Source: Nemophila menziesii (Eukaryota > Streptophyta > Magnoliopsida > Boraginales > Hydrophyllaceae). From it: a stretch of 64,000 nucleotides of DNA. The notes beneath the pieces are model-generated. The model did not search any database. It worked only from the letters and a program-made list of their open reading frames with translations, and had not been told where the DNA came from. The position numbers and the translations under genes are program-made. Positions within the stretch are counted from its first letter, which is position 1. Each line of letters starts with the position of its first letter. Below, piece after piece: positions 34,292 through 45,599 of this stretch. The DNA is taken from positions 19,516,001 to 19,580,000 of the forward strand of contig JARWIR010000008.1 of assembly GCA_029959085.1 (NCBI GenBank). Direction: 5' to 3'.

Positions 34292-37200
34292 ATACACTTT
34301 TCTGGAATTGTCAAGGGATCCGGACACCCTTGACAATCTCACAGATCAAGTCCGTTTTGACGAAATATAAACCTAGTATAGCGTGTTTTGGGGTAACAAT
34401 GGTGCGCCAGGTGGATGCTGGCGACACCATCCGGAAGTTTGGGTATGATAACCACTTTTTTTTTACCCCACGGGCACTGCTTACCATTCCGGAGGTTTTT
34501 TGGTGATATGGCAAAACTTTTTGAAAGTAGACATCTCTTTTTGTAATCAGCATCTCATGATATTAGATATTGATGAACTTTCTTATTCCTATTATTTACT
34601 GTTTATTCATGCACCTAACGATTATGATCAAAGACAGAACCTTTGGCAATACATCACAGACTGGAACCAAACAAACAATAAACCATGGGTTATATTAGGG
34701 GATTTCAACAATATTTTGAATGTACAAGAAAAAATAAGCCTCACGCCACCTAATATACAACATATACAAGACTTCAAGAACTTTACATCAACAAACAACC
34801 TTGTGGATATTCACTCGTTTGGGTGTAACTATACATGGACGAATCGAAGGAAAGGGCACAAACTCACCAAAACAAAGATAGATAGGGCGTTAGCATCGTA
34901 TGAATGGATCCAACTCCATCCCAAAGCTCAACTCTTTATACCCCCAGCAGTCGGGTCGGATCACTCGCCAATAATCTTACAACATGATATAACTTGCAAA
35001 TAAGGCCAACGCCAATTTAGGTTCGAATCTTTCTGGTTGGATAACACTGAATGCAAAGACGTAGTTCAACGGAGTTGGGGGCCACCATGATCCGAACCAT
35101 CACTACCGAACTACATAGAAAAGAAAGAGAACACAGCGGCAACACTCAAAGGATGGAGCAAAGAAACTTTCAAAAATCATAAAGCCCAGATCCAAATACT
35201 TCAAAATAGATTGATCGAGATTAAAAATATGATATCTACACCTGAAACTCAACAGGAGGAAGAAGAGATACGAATAGCTATTAATAGCGAATATCAATGC
35301 GAAGAAAAATATTGGGCTGATAGATCAAGGGAACAGTGGTTAGCCCATGGCGATAAAAACACAATTTTTTTTCCATATGGCTACAATCCAGAGAAGGTCA
35401 CGAAATAAAATACAAAGAATCAAGGATAATCAAGGAGACTGGATAGAAGATAGAGGAGAAGTAAAAGGAAGCTTTCAGGATTTCTACCTAAAACTCTTCG
35501 AAGAAAACTTCACCTCAACAGAAGATATACAAACAGCATTGAGATATATACAACCAAAAGTTACGGACCAAATGAACGCGGAGCTCATAAGGATACCATC
35601 CATGGAAGAAGTGGAAGTAGCTATTAAAAGCCTCTCCCCAACCAAAGCACCCGGACCAGACGGATTAAACGGTAAATTTTATCACGAATTCTGGGACATT
35701 ATCAAAGTAGATGTTTTTCTTATGGTCCAAGATTTTTTCAATAATCATATATATCTTGAAACACGTAACCATACTCTTATCACCCTCATACCTAAGGGAG
35801 AAACACAGGAACGTTTAGGGGACTATAAACCGATTTCTTGTGTGAATTTCGGATATAAAATAATCGCGAAAATCATGGCGCTCAGACTCCAACATATGAT
35901 GAATGACATAGTCTCACCCACACAGACAACTTTTATAAAAGGAAGGACGATACAGAATAACATAATTACTGCACAGGAAATCTCTTTTTACATGAGCAGG
36001 AAAAGGAAGAACCGTAAACCGATGGCGGCAGTGAAGATTGATATGGCAAAAGCGTACGATCAAGTCAATTGGGAGTTTTTATTTGTATTACTTCAAAGAC
36101 TAGGCTTTCATAGCACATAGATTAACTGGGTAAGGAACTGTGTCACCACTGTTTCCTTTCAGCTTAATTTCAACGGGGAACGATTACAAAACTTTACATC
36201 AGGAAGGGGATTAAGACAAGGGGATCCATTATCCCCTTTCTTGTTCTCACTCATGACCGAATCATTAATCTCTCTGATAGATACGAAAGTGCAACAAAAA
36301 GAAATAAAAGGCATTCAAATAACGCGAAATTGTCCAATTATCTCACACCTATTATTTGCAGACGATTCTCTCTTTTCTATCAATCTGGAAGGACAGGAAA
36401 TAAACGCCTTTCAACAATGTCTACAAGAGTATTGCAAGGGGTCAGGACAACAAGTAAATCTAAACAAATCAGCTGTCTATTTCAGCAAGGAAACGCCACA
36501 AGAGCTAAAGGATGAGGTGGCTATACAACTTCAGGTTAATGAAACAACAGATCTGGGTAAATACCTTGGGATTCCTATGTGTCACAAGAGATCAAAAATC
36601 GAAGCCCGGGAGTGGGTAGCGAAGAAATTATTCGCAAAAACAGAAGGATGGAAAGCCAAACTATTATCAGAAGGAGGGAAAGAAGTACTAATCAAAGCAG
36701 TTCTACAGGCGATACCAGTTTATGCAATGTCATTATTTTCGTTCCCAGAGACTTTTTGTAGGAAACTCGTCTCAGCCATTTCAAACTTTTGGTGGGGATC
36801 GGGCGAACGAGATCGAATACACTGGATTGCTTGGGAAAGGGTGGCGATGGGGAAATTACTGGGAGGTTTGGGCTTCAGAGATCTCAAGCGGATGAACAAA
36901 GCATTACTTGGAGCCCAGGCCTGGCGCATTTACAAAAACCCGAACTCCTTAGCAGCTCGGCTACTAAAAGGTATATACTTTCCAAATAATGATTTCATGA
37001 ATGTTAAATTACGACAGAGTCGCACATGGACTTGGAGTAGCATTATCGAAGGAAGGGATTTTATAAAGAAACATGGAATATACCAAATCGGCAATGGGGA
37101 CACGACAAACATATGGAAAGATAAATGGGTACCAACAACGTGGGAACTAGTTAAACCAGTTGATTGCGAATTTCAAACAGTCAACCAGCTCTGGGAAGAC

Positions 37201-38418
37201 GGCAAAGCAAAGTGGGACATGGAAACTCTGGACGAAATATTCCCACCACCCATTATACCAGAAATTACGAAGATACGATTACTAAACCCGGACCAGGAGG
37301 ATAAATTCATATGGCCGGCATCGAAGGAAGGAAACTATACTACCAAGACAGGATACAAAGTATTAACTAAAGAAATTGTGCTTCACGCACAACAATCAGC
37401 AAGTTTGGGAGCTAATATCAACGAAGACCTATGGAAAATGATATGGAAAACGAACATACCAAAGAAGATCAAACTCTTCATCTGGAGAATTTGTAATAAT
37501 GCTGTACCTACCAAGAAGAACTTAGCTAAAAGAAGATGCGCCGACACGGACAAATGCGACTGGTGCCCTGAGGCAACGGAAACAGTTGAGCATCTCTTAC
37601 TCAACTGCCAGGTTGCCAAAGCTGTTTGGGCAGCATCCACCTTTCAAATCAAATCTCAAGAAGATCAAACACAAACGTTTACTGATTGGTTACCAGTTGT
37701 CATCAATAGTTACAAGCAAGGGGGTTGGGAGGAACAAAAGGTCAAAGACTACATCTTTATAACTCTTTGGAACTTATGGAAAGCGAAAATGAAAGGAGTA
37801 CACCAAGGCATAAATGTGGATATAGACCAGATTCTGACCGGAGTGCACACCATGATGCGAGAACTACATGGTCAAGAATGGAGGACTAATACACCAATGA
37901 CGAACACAGAACACAGAGAAACAGCAGGCACAGGACTACAGAATACCGAACTAAGCCAAACCGACATTACTTTCTTCTGCGATGCATCTTTTTCGAATCG
38001 GGGAGAGGTCACAGGAATTGGGATAGTGCAACAACATAATCGGCGAGACCGACCTAGAAAGGAAATCAAGGAGACTCATAGATGTGATACGACGCTGGAA
38101 GGGGAAGCACTAGCGGTCTTATCAGCCACAAAAAGATGCAAAAGCTTCCCAGGGGAGACAAAGACGATTGCTTCAGATAACCTTGAACTTATACAAGGTA
38201 TTAGGCAGGCATCAGCAGCAAGGTGGACTATCCTACCGATCATCCAGAAGATCTGGAAGAAATCGGTGGACCATGGCCCGATATCCTTTCGGCACCTGCC
38301 GAGGGGATTGAATAGCCAGGCGGACAGGCTTGCGAAAAATGCTAGGTGCGGAGCCAGAGGACACGAAATGGATATCAATGGGATTATGACGGGGATCGAA
38401 AAGTTGGGGATCAGATAG
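34288..38418 (+). pseudogene. LINE ORF2: endonuclease, reverse transcriptase, zf-RVT, RNase H
   Basis: Starts MNTLFWNCQGIRTPLT, the APE-type endonuclease. The acid usually seen in the LMETK motif is replaced (CFGVTMV), while GDFNNIL (near 34710) and SDHSPI (near 34965) remain. RT follows with TKAPGPDGLNGKFYHEFW, IKIDMAKAYDQV-like text and LLFADDSLF (36350). Then the zinc-binding region (WRICNNAVPTKKNLAKRRC, CDWCPE, EHLLLNC) and a C-terminal RNase H (FFCDASFSNRGE, EGEALAVL, ASDNLELI, LNSQADRLAKNA). Defects: frame change near 34500, TAA at 35001-35003, TGA near 35090, frame restored near 35365 in a T run, and TAG at 36118-36120 in place of a probable W. From 36121 to 38418 it is open. Confidence 0.92.
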
Positions 38419-38470
38419 ACATGTGGTTTTTGTGTAACTCTCCGACCAAAAAAAAATTGATTTTCTAATG

Positions 38471-39410
38471 CGGATATTTGAGCTGAGTTTGAAGTTTCTG
38501 CATCTAATCAAATCATACCTCGAGTCTTTGCTACAGGATCTCGCGTAGAAGGCCAACTCCTTTCTTGTTCAATAATATTTTCCAAAACCTCGGAAGCTTC
38601 ATTATGGTTCATGGACACAAAATTCCCCTTTCCTATGTTATCCACCTTCTCTCTACCTCGATCGTTGAGACCTTCATAGAATATTGATAATTGTAAAGAG
38701 GGGGTATAACCATGGAGCGGACATCTAGCTAATTTATGTTGAAACCTTGTCCATGATTCTCCTACTGTTTCTCCATCTTCTTGAAAAAATCTTGCAAGCT
38801 CGCTTTGGTCTTTGAGTCTCATACTCATCGGATAAAAACGGTTATAGAAAGCGGCTTGAAGTTCTGTCCATGAATTAATTGTCCCTGATGGTTGTCTATC
38901 TAGCCATTCACTAGCTCTACCGGTCAGGAAGAACGAAAACATATGACAATATAGTTGCTCGTGTGTAATGCCTGGAGTAACATAAGCATCACAAATCTGC
39001 ATAAACTTCTGAATCGCTCTTACCGGATCTTGAATTGCTGTACCACTGTAGAGTCCATAACTTTGAAATTGACTAAGCATACCCGGATCAGGTCGAAATT
39101 TAATATTCTGGATCTCTGGAGGACGGTAACCTATTGGTTGAACATGAAACGACACATGGAGACCAGGAAGGTCTTGCTCAACTCGATTATGCCCGTTACC
39201 TCGTCCTTGTTGTTGTACATCAGGTGGAATGAATGGTGGTGGTCCTCCTGGTGCATAGTATTGTAATCCCTCAGGTGGGATTCCAAGCATATCTAACTGC
39301 TCTTGTGCTCCTGCCATAGCTCTTCTTAAGGCTCTTTCCTCACGAACACGTTTGTTATAAGATCTGAAGCTCCTCTCAGGCTCCGGTAACGGGGGCCAAG
39401 AATTAAACAC
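38471..39410 (-). pseudogene. Gag of element B, 5' part
   Basis: Starts MFNSWPPLPEPERSFRSYNK and covers the Retrotrans_gag domain (FMQICDAYVTPGITHEQLYC, FFLTGRASEWLDRQPSGTIN, LSIFYEGLNDRGREKVDNIG). An in-frame stop appears just before the LINE insertion (after AKTRGMI). Colinear with element A gag but with a different proline-rich N-terminal insert (GGPPPFIPPD). Confidence 0.85.
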
Positions 39411-39542
39411 TGTGAAACCTGAAAAAGACTAAAGCAAACCACAAGCGTAAATCCGGAAAAACAAAAACTAAATACTGAAAAATAAAAATTAATTAAAAAC
39501 TACTACTCGAAATAGATAACCCACACGCTAACGAGACACAAG

Positions 39543-39560
39543 TCCCCGGCAGCGGCGCCA
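39543..39560 (-). other. Primer binding site of element B (tRNA-Asp type)
   Basis: TGGCGCCGCTGCCGGGGA on the - strand, six bases from the LTR. It matches the tRNA-Asp 3' end apart from about one base, at the same place where element A differs. Confidence 0.8.
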
Positions 39561-39566
39561 AAAACT

Positions 39567-41116
39567 TGGTGTCGCCTAGGGTGTGATAAAAATAAGATAA
39601 ATATAAGTCAAGAAAACTACGCACTCTCACCCTAGACAGGCACAGTACTGCAAGTATTACAGGACGTATGCAAGTTTTAGTTGATAAGTTGAGTTCGTTC
39701 TCAGGGACTTAGTGTGCTAGTCGAATGGGTAGCAATAACGAGTGAGAAGTAAATAATTAAAAGACAGAAAATAAAAGGAATAAAATAGAGAGTAAATTTC
39801 GAAATACTAAATTAAACTAAGAAAATAAAGACAATAAAATAAATACGAAGAATATGAGATGAGAAGTATAGCCTAGGTTTTGCTGGTATGCACTAATCCT
39901 TATAATTTTTTCTATTAAATCTAATTAATAAGGGAGATAATTAGCTCTTGTATACTTAGTCAGGATTCTAAATTCCCATACCTTAGACCTTGAGAGCGAC
40001 TAAAGGGGCTACGGACACACCACGAGGCTGGTTCAAATAGGGTTATCAAACGCTACTAAGGCCCTAAGCAATCGATTTCCATACATAGTGATAGCGATTA
40101 AATTATACCCTAATGGCTATCTAGTTAGAATCAGTGTTGTCAGGACTAATATCGACATTAGACGTTATGTGGTGTTTCAATAATTAGACACCCAACTAAG
40201 GTGATCATCTAACTACTATTAAGGTAATCTTATACTCGTGCACTAGCAAGGAAAACAGTCATTAAATCAAAACACATAAACAAATATAAAGGTAAGCAGC
40301 TAATATCAGATTAAAACATGCAATTCCCAAAGAAACTTAGATAGAAAGAAATTAGGATTCATAGTTTATACATGATGCAAAACCCAAGCTATGGGAAGTT
40401 TAGTTCATACCTGAAGGAAATAAACTAAAAGAAATAATAAAAGACATCATCTTGCTCTCTACAATAACTTGGAAGAATAAAACCTTAAGAACTAATTACT
40501 ATGAGGCAAGGATGATTTACAAGTGATATAAGGGTGTATTTATAGGTGTTTAGAAAACCTAATTCGTTTTCTTGAAGGAAAAGGTAAGTAATGGACTCCA
40601 AGCCCAACTCAAATTCGTAACCCTAAAAACATGAAATCAGGTCCGTTTTTCTTTTGGTCCTAGAAACTTCAATACTCATCCGTTTGACGCGTATGAGTAC
40701 ACCAAATTCATCGTCTCGGAAATATCCTCAACTTTTCGCTTGACCGTTTCTCCAAATTCCACACCGTTTTTGAGATATAAGCTGATTTGTGGTCGTAGGT
40801 GCAGAAATTCAGGATTAAGGCAGCTTTTCCTTTTCCATGTTTTTAGCTTTTGTTTCCTTATCTCCATTTTCCATGCTTATCTCTTTCCATATCTTGTAGT
40901 CTTTGACTTGGAATCTAATTAAACTCCATAATTATCTTTAAAGCTTCACACTAAATAAATAATTAAATCCAATATGCTCTAAAAATATTATTTTACTAAA
41001 TCAAGACTAAAAATAGGAAAGTGCACTATTTCTCAAGAAAACGATTAGAAAGACTTCTAAATCACTAAAAATGATGTCTCATCTTAATATAAATCTATCA
41101 CAAATAAGGAGACATA
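39567..41116 (-). repeat. 5' LTR of element B
   Basis: Partner of 15402-16953. The outer end reads GGAGACATA where CATCA is expected, so one base seems lost from the terminal CA. The flanking GCGAG is the target duplication. Confidence 0.88.
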
Positions 41117-41676
41117 GCGAGACATTGTTGTGGAGTGCAAAGGGCATGATGCTGCTAGGATTAATAATGTCCAACACGCTCATGTGTAATAGTTTGACAC
41201 ACACATTTCCTTCTTTCCTTTTAGTCAAACGAAAATATATATTCACGGATTAATTATTCATTTTAATTTGACAGTTGGGTAAACGATGTTGTGAGTATGG
41301 TTGATAAGAAGAAGCATGAAACAAGAAAGGTTTCAGTTTCTTTTGAATGTGAGACCCTTAGAGCTGATAAAGCTGCTAAAAATCACATCACAAAATTCAT
41401 GCCTAAACTAGCTGGATTGGACGCAGTTGGTACTAATGATTTCATTTATACTCATCACTTTATGTCCAATGCAATGCTTTGTTAAGGATGTTGTGTGTGT
41501 TTCTATGCTTTTGATTGCTTATACAGTGCAAACTAATTTTCATCTAATTGCAATGAACATAGGCCCGATGCAAATTGAGGGCTTGGAATTTGAACCGGAG
41601 GATGAAAATGGTCATGCTTAGTGGAAGATGATGTTGTGTTAAGCTCGGTCTCTGATGTGCACTGGTTTGAGATTAA

Positions 41677-41908
41677 GGGCCCGTTTGAAAGTGCTTATTT
41701 TAGAGTAAAAAAGCGCTTTTAGAATAAAATTCAAAATTTAAAAAAATTATTAAAAATAATTTTGACATCTAAAATTATTTTAAGTGCTTTTTTTAAGAAG
41801 CACCTATTTGGTGCTTCTCAAAAAAGTGCTTTTCAAAGTCAAAAAAAAATTTAAAATGCTAAAAGCACTTTTAAGTGATTCTCCAAAAAAACACTTCCAA
41901 ACGGGCAC
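41677..41908. mobile_element. Tourist (PIF/Harbinger) MITE with TAA duplication
   Basis: 232 bp, left end GGGCCCGTTTGAAAGTGCTT, right end read inward GTGCCCGTTTGGAAGTGTTT, flanked by TAA at 41674-41676 and 41909-41911. The sub-terminal AAAGCACTTTT motifs are palindromic, so the whole element can fold. It sits about 55 bases after the stop codon of the disrupted gene. Confidence 0.85.
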
Positions 41909-41911
41909 TAA

Positions 41912-42780
41912 CTTGCCTACATTTTCTTGTAATTTTGGCTTTAGTTTCTTATATGAAGCTTATTTTATGGAATTTTGTTTAGTCCAAGCCTGACACTCCT
42001 ATAGTACAATGGACTTAGACTCTTGTCAGATCCCGATACAATTTTATTGTTTAGGATCCACACAATTTATATGCTCCGGTGGAACACCCATGCATTGAGG
42101 GTGAAATCCACATAAATCAGACGATTCAATCATCAGACATCTTATAGGTATAATAGTAGTTTATCAGATTACGACAATTGAAACATTAAAGAAAGTAAAA
42201 CAAAAAATTAGAGACCGGGTGTGTACAATCCAAGGAATATTAGTCAATTCAAAACTAATGGTGCTCACTTTTTTCGACTATATAAATATGTGGTTCCATT
42301 TTCATAGCAGATGCATTAATGGACTAGACATCACAAGGGTCTGATGCAATTAACTCTGTCAAAATGGTAAAATCTATATAGTCAGATCAAATCATATCAT
42401 AGTTCGGATGGTCCAACTTTAAGCCAGCTATTGAGACCTTGAGGGAATTTTATAGTCTTCCCCAACCCTGAATATCTTTTATGTTGATTTTATATCTTAC
42501 CCTTGTTTTTATCTAGTGAATTTGAACTTTTTCATGTCTGAAATTGTTGATCAAATAAGCATGTAAAACATGTTTGACTTACGTTGGTGTCTCCAATGAT
42601 GTCAATTATATATTACAAGATATTGGTGTAGGCTTTGTACGCAGCTAGGCATTTTAAAAAAAAAAAGTATAATTACAATCCAATTAACCTAAAATAAAAA
42701 CCCCTATTATAAATATACTTTTAGTATATAATAATTATTCCATTTTCACATTATGGGTATTTTGTCACTTACTAAAAATT
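41912..42780. other. Non-coding stretch, nothing recognised
   Basis: No coding similarity or terminal repeats found. It may be 3' flanking DNA of the disrupted gene. Confidence 0.4.
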
Positions 42781-42845
42781 TACACACATGAATCTATCCA
42801 TTGCCGTTAAAATGCTCGTCTTTTTCCCACGAAAAACACACATAA

Positions 42846-43050
42846 AAATTTGGTGGGAAAGAAATTGGTCGGAAAAATTTGGCGGGAAAAAAATTTGGCA
42901 GAAAAAGTTGGTCGAGAATTTTTTGGCAGAAAAATTTAGTTTGGTGGGAATATTTAGTCAAGGGTATTATTGTCTAATTATGTTTTTTATATTAGACATG
43001 ACTTTTATGTGTAATATCACCTTTTCTAGGGTGGTATTGGTAATTGCCTC
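42846..43050 (+). repeat. E2F-motif-bearing repeat, copy 1
   Basis: A run of degenerate AAATTTGGCGGGAAAA units (42846-42950), followed by a unique tail with CAAGGGTATTATTGTCTAAT and GGTGGTATTGGTAATTGCC. One unit at 42878-42889 reads TTTGGCGGGAAA, a perfect E2F consensus. The same tail is found inverted at 63180-63280. Confidence 0.7.
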
Positions 43051-43059
43051 TTTATAAAA

Positions 43060-43230
43060 AAACGTCCCTTTATATTTTTCGTACTTTTACTACCCTTATT
43101 ATTACATATATTATTTTATTTTTAATACAATATTATTTTTAAATATTAAACAAATAATAGGGTATTTTCACACCACCGCCATCCTATCCCCCACTACCCC
43201 TACCCTCACCACCACCACCATATTTAACTT
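43060..43230 (+). repeat. Partial copy of the foldback element's left flank
   Basis: Matches 53455-53580 (shared AAACAAATAATAGGGTATTT followed by CCACC-rich DNA), which is the left part of the foldback element at 53350-54341. The palindromic core is absent here. Confidence 0.6.
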
Positions 43231-43249
43231 TTTTCTTTGTAACCTTCTC

Positions 43250-43650
43250 AATATTTAGTCTAGATGCTCGAAAAAAACTTATTCATACCAATGCTCAAAT
43301 CTTTGATCTTACCATGTATATTGTTATACTTTTATGGCCTTAGTGTAATAACTCGGTCTAGTATTTTGGAAATCGTGTTGTAGCTCAATCCCTTCACATT
43401 CCTCACTCGAGAAACCTTCTCGAGTTGCCTTTTGAGTTTTAATAAAACTATTTTTTGTCATTTCATAACTATAACACTATTTCTAGCGCAGCTTTCGAAT
43501 CACCAAAACAGTCTTTAAGCTTCTTAAAATTTGTGGTAGAGGGCAAATCTATGTGCTAATATAATCCCAGAGTTCCTTACAGTTGGATAGCGCATATAAA
43601 TAGAAGCCATATCTTCCTTCATGGAACCAACAAGCAAAGTCATACTCATG
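43250..43650. repeat. Third copy of a Copia-derived segment
   Basis: Similar to 48421-48850 and 50192-50620, with landmarks such as GCTCGAAAAAAACTTATTC and GTGCTAATATAATCCCAGAG. On the - strand the right end encodes a gag-like LVGSMKEDM fragment. It ends exactly where the LINE fragment at 43651 begins. Confidence 0.7.
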
Positions 43651-44498
43651 GATGAATTGACAAAAGATATAAAGTATGATAACAGAAAGGAGGATATGGT
43701 GATTTGGAAATACACTAAGAAGGGTAAATTTATCTTTCGAGAAACTTATGAGCAAATTCGAATTAAGCAACCTGATAAGGATTGGTCTAAGGCAATCTGG
43801 AAATCAAAAGGCCAACCTCGATACAAATTTATATTATGGCTGATTCATTTAGATCGGGTTGCTACAAAACAGAGATTATTATCATGGGGTGTTATTTCTA
43901 ATCCGACGTGTGAGTTTTGTAGTAAAAAAGTGAGGATAGAGATCACCTGTTCTGGAATTGCTTAGTAACCAAAAGAGTATGCATCAGATGAATACACATG
44001 AAGAACATATTAAGATTACCGAGTGGAAACCACTTATGGACTGGTATATTGCGCAACATAGTGGTAACAACACCTCTGAAAACATCTTGAAGGTTCTCCT
44101 TTTGATTGCAACCTATACTATTTGGATAGAACGCAATAATAGAGTTTTCAAGAAGGAATTCAACTCGAAGGAGGATATATTTGATAGTATCTCAATGGCG
44201 TTTAGAGAAAACCTTACAAGGTTTCAGAGGGTTAAGGATACGAAGGCGGTGGATCGAACAATGCATATATGGAGTAGGTGAAGAGTCAGGGTCATTAGAG
44301 TACATGTTGTACTTTAATTGACTTTCTAGATTCCTTTTTCTTATTATGTTCGTTTTGATGTAAATGGGCCTTGTCTAATTGACAGCCCATAGTAGTTTTT
44401 TTATCTTTAAGCTTGAGATAAAATGTAATAGCCCACTAGGCACATGTACCTTGATATGTTTGATGATATAAAATTTGATACTTGCCAAGGAAAAAAAA
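43651..44498 (+). mobile_element. 5'-truncated LINE fragment with zf-RVT domain
   Basis: Encodes KGKFIFRETYEQIRI, then the zf-RVT segment WKSKGQPRYKFILWLIHLDR, KQRLLSWGVISNPTCEFC, a frameshift near 43960 and IWIERNNRVFKKE to a TGA at 44281. A 3' UTR of about 200 bases ends in GCCAAGG plus a poly(A) run at 44491-44498. It belongs to a LINE lineage without the C-terminal RNase H seen in the 32427-38456 element. Confidence 0.8.
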
Positions 44499-44499
44499 G

Positions 44500-45599
44500 A
44501 TCCTTTATGGGGTTAATGTGCCAACCTCAATCTTTGTGATGTGTAGATACACCTTGAATAGCATTAACCTACATTTATATGGTCCCTAACTTGCATTTCA
44601 TAACCAATTAGCAAACCTCATTAATTAACACAAAAAATGTTACAAAAATCATATGGGTTAAAAAAGTTTTACAAGAAATTGCGTACTTACAAAAGTTTCG
44701 GGTTTCACCTTAATACGGGTTCTTCACCAAGACGGGTTGATGATTGGTAGAGAATGGTCCTCGAGCGGTTGCGATGGGGGAGAATTATATATATCCAATC
44801 AAAATCCAGAAACGTAAAGGGTTCCACACTCAGATTTGGTTCCATCTTCATTCTGGTACAATTTAGTAGATTCAATTGATTACAAAACCGAACCATGATT
44901 TTTTTCAGGTTAAACAAAAATAAAAGATAGAAAACAACTTAACCTAGAGAATCGAAAAAAAGTAGAAACAGAGTGTATAGGAGATAGATTTGAGTACTCA
45001 GGCTTAGGAAGTTGATCTTTTGGTGGGTGCGGTGATGGTTCATCGGACTTGGGTGACCCAGATTAAGAGTTAGCAGAAGTCAAAAAATACCCAACTTGTT
45101 TAATGGTAAAAATTATTTTTTTACCTTAATCGCCAAGCTGGGTGGATGATTTGGGTTCCTCGTCAAGCCGGGTTGATGATGGTAGAGAGTGGAACCCATG
45201 GACGGTGAGTGAAGATGATGTAGATTGGTCCTCAAATGTTGGCGATAGATGGTGGCGATTGGTCCTCGAGCGGCGAGTCACGGTGGCGGTGATGGTGGAG
45301 AATCGAGCGACAGTGAATGATGGAAATGCGAGGCTAAGATGATGGAGATTGGTGAGGCGATAGAGAAGGATTAGGGTTTCGGTAATCGTATTTTGACTTT
45401 TTTTCTTTCTTTTTTACTGGGTTTGGGTTTGGTAATTAATAAGGAAGGTGAGTGTGGAAAACGGTGAGGCAATTGTTTTTTTCTTATTGTTTGGATATTA
45501 ATGATAAGTGGGGTCAGAAATGATCCTGTCCACCATTTATGTTGTGGCTAGAATCAATCCTTGTCACCACTTATATTAAAAACCTTGTTATATAATATA
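44500..45599. other. Non-coding stretch with small repeated blocks
   Basis: Blocks at 44710-44770 and 45120-45300 resemble each other and 8370-8500. A short frame of about 66 residues at 45142 is repeat-derived and has no recognisable family. No gene supported. Confidence 0.4.

Larger units (their letters stand above)
32427..38456 (+). mobile_element. Near full-length L1-type LINE inserted in gag of element B
   Basis: A 6,030-bp insertion flanked by the perfect 14-bp direct repeat TTGATTTTCTAATG at 32413-32426 and 38457-38470. It holds a 5' leader of about 240 bp, ORF1 (32669-34291), ORF2 (34288-38418) and a short 3' tail ending in CCGACC plus nine or more A residues. It is on the strand opposite to the host retroelement. 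ORF2 has stops and two opposing frameshifts, so the copy is dead, but full length. A 5'-truncated relative lies at 8528-11490. Confidence 0.93.
15402..41116 (-). mobile_element. Element B: outer non-autonomous Gypsy-type LTR element with nested insertions
   Basis: Bounded by LTRs at 15402-16953 (3') and 39567-41116 (5') and flanked by ACGAG at 15397-15401 and GCGAG at 41117-41121, a 5-bp target duplication with one mismatch. In element order: 5' LTR, tRNA-Asp-type primer site, gag (broken by a LINE), protease (broken at its end by element A), a C-terminal tail, a GC-rich repeat island, an accessory ORF and the 3' LTR. Reverse transcriptase, RNase H and integrase are absent. Its own length without the insertions is about 9.9 kb. 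Several stop codons show decay. Confidence 0.88.
14899..41621 (+). pseudogene. Unrecognised plant gene split in an exon by a 25.7 kb nest
   Basis: Segments that join in phase: about 14899-15135, 15238-15311, 15392-15401, then after the nest 41122-41185, 41275-41429 and 41563-41621, each bounded by GT-AG introns. The product has an acidic lead (EVELEVEEENEK), then SGSISGHFIHLPNSIGYGLH, ELACERECNRGEDY, DIVVECKGHDAARINNVQ, VSVSFECETLRADKAA and KFMPKLAGLDAV, ending ENGHA. I recognise no named family; the text looks like a conserved soluble plant protein. An in-frame TGA at 15279-15281 and the insertion at 15402 make this copy non-functional. The insertion splits the codon that follows residues RER. 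The true start is unclear: the first ATG in frame is at 14943. I cannot say whether the TGA came before or after the insertion. Confidence 0.6.
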
